From contig NC_133326.1 in NCBI RefSeq assembly GCF_042186555.1, positions 433,997,069 through 434,061,068 of the forward strand: 64,000 nt of DNA, in the 5' to 3' direction. Below the pieces are notes generated by a model, which had not been told where the DNA came from, did not search any database, and worked only from the letters and a program-made list of their open reading frames with translations. This document shows positions 63,915 through 64,000 of the stretch, piece after piece (position 1 is the stretch's first letter; the number at the start of each line of letters is the position of its first letter). Source of the DNA: Aquarana catesbeiana (lineage: Eukaryota > Chordata > Amphibia > Anura > Ranidae). A program made the translations under genes and the position numbers.

Positions 63915-64000
63915 CCTTAGGGCACTATTCCTTCCACTGATACCAATGATGGGGCGCTATTCCTTCCATTGATACCAATGATGGGAACACTATTCCTCCC
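63915..64000. repeat. Minisatellite, ~34-bp unit, continuing past the window edge
   Basis: gg(c)gctattccttcca(c/t)tgataccaatgatggg units start at about 63919 and 63953, with a third beginning near 63986. Copies differ by a few bases. The array is cut by the end of the window. Confidence 0.75.

Overview
This window is a piece of a large, repeat-rich vertebrate genome, most likely an anuran amphibian and possibly a ranid frog. The evidence is the combination of DIRS-type and Ngaro-like tyrosine-recombinase retrotransposons, a Penelope-like element, Tx1/L1-like LINEs, Tc1, Harbinger and TTAA-flanked piggyBac elements with long MITE relatives, plus spliced element genes with GT/AG introns. I found no convincing host gene, tRNA, rRNA or CRISPR array. 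Essentially every protein-coding signal belongs to a mobile element.

Layout. 1-707: end of a Harbinger element. 1166-2058: piggyBac-type MITE. 2263-4213: large foldback element flanked by a 16-bp direct repeat. 4237-4624: TTA-flanked MITE. 4647-4975: decayed tandem repeat. 5541-7183: L1 5' part with ORF1. 7202-11866: decayed piggyBac. 11871-15592: Tc1 interrupted by a second foldback element (12047-14255, 14-bp TSD). 15593-17488: Tc1 end and a TTAA-type MITE holding a 931-bp TG..CA insertion. 17489-19081 and 34931-36360: two halves of one minus-strand Penelope-like element (GIY-YIG half and RT half), split by a 15.8-kb composite of two DIRS copies, one foldback element (24239-25571, 14-bp TSD), one L1 with 17-bp TSDs and one Harbinger MITE inside that L1. 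38100-50585: a second L1, broken by a solo LTR (TSD GTCTC) which is itself broken by a 7333-bp Harbinger element (42006-49338, TSD TTA). 50590-52808: Ngaro-like element. 52809-55980: minus-strand L1. 55981-57600: dispersed repeat with a hammerhead-like motif. 57661-58787: L1 ORF1. 58788-63109: piggyBac element with a nearly readable transposase. 63114-64000: third DIRS fragment and a short minisatellite.

The two most interesting items are these. First, several dispersed repeats carry a hammerhead-ribozyme-like core (CUGANGA, short stem II, GAAA, a minimal stem III and a cleavage triplet), and three foldback loci share inverted arms, a one-sided tail and 14-16-bp target duplications. This fits inverted pseudo-LTRs of Penelope-like elements, a group known to carry hammerhead ribozymes, but the assignment is inference. 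Second, the 7.3-kb Harbinger element encodes three spliced genes: an intact MADF protein, an intact Myb/SANT-like protein and a HARBI1-type nuclease with a complete DDE set but a single 2-nt frameshift.

Boundaries based on terminal repeats and target duplications are the most secure statements here. Family names rest on protein motifs read by eye, and no database search was possible.
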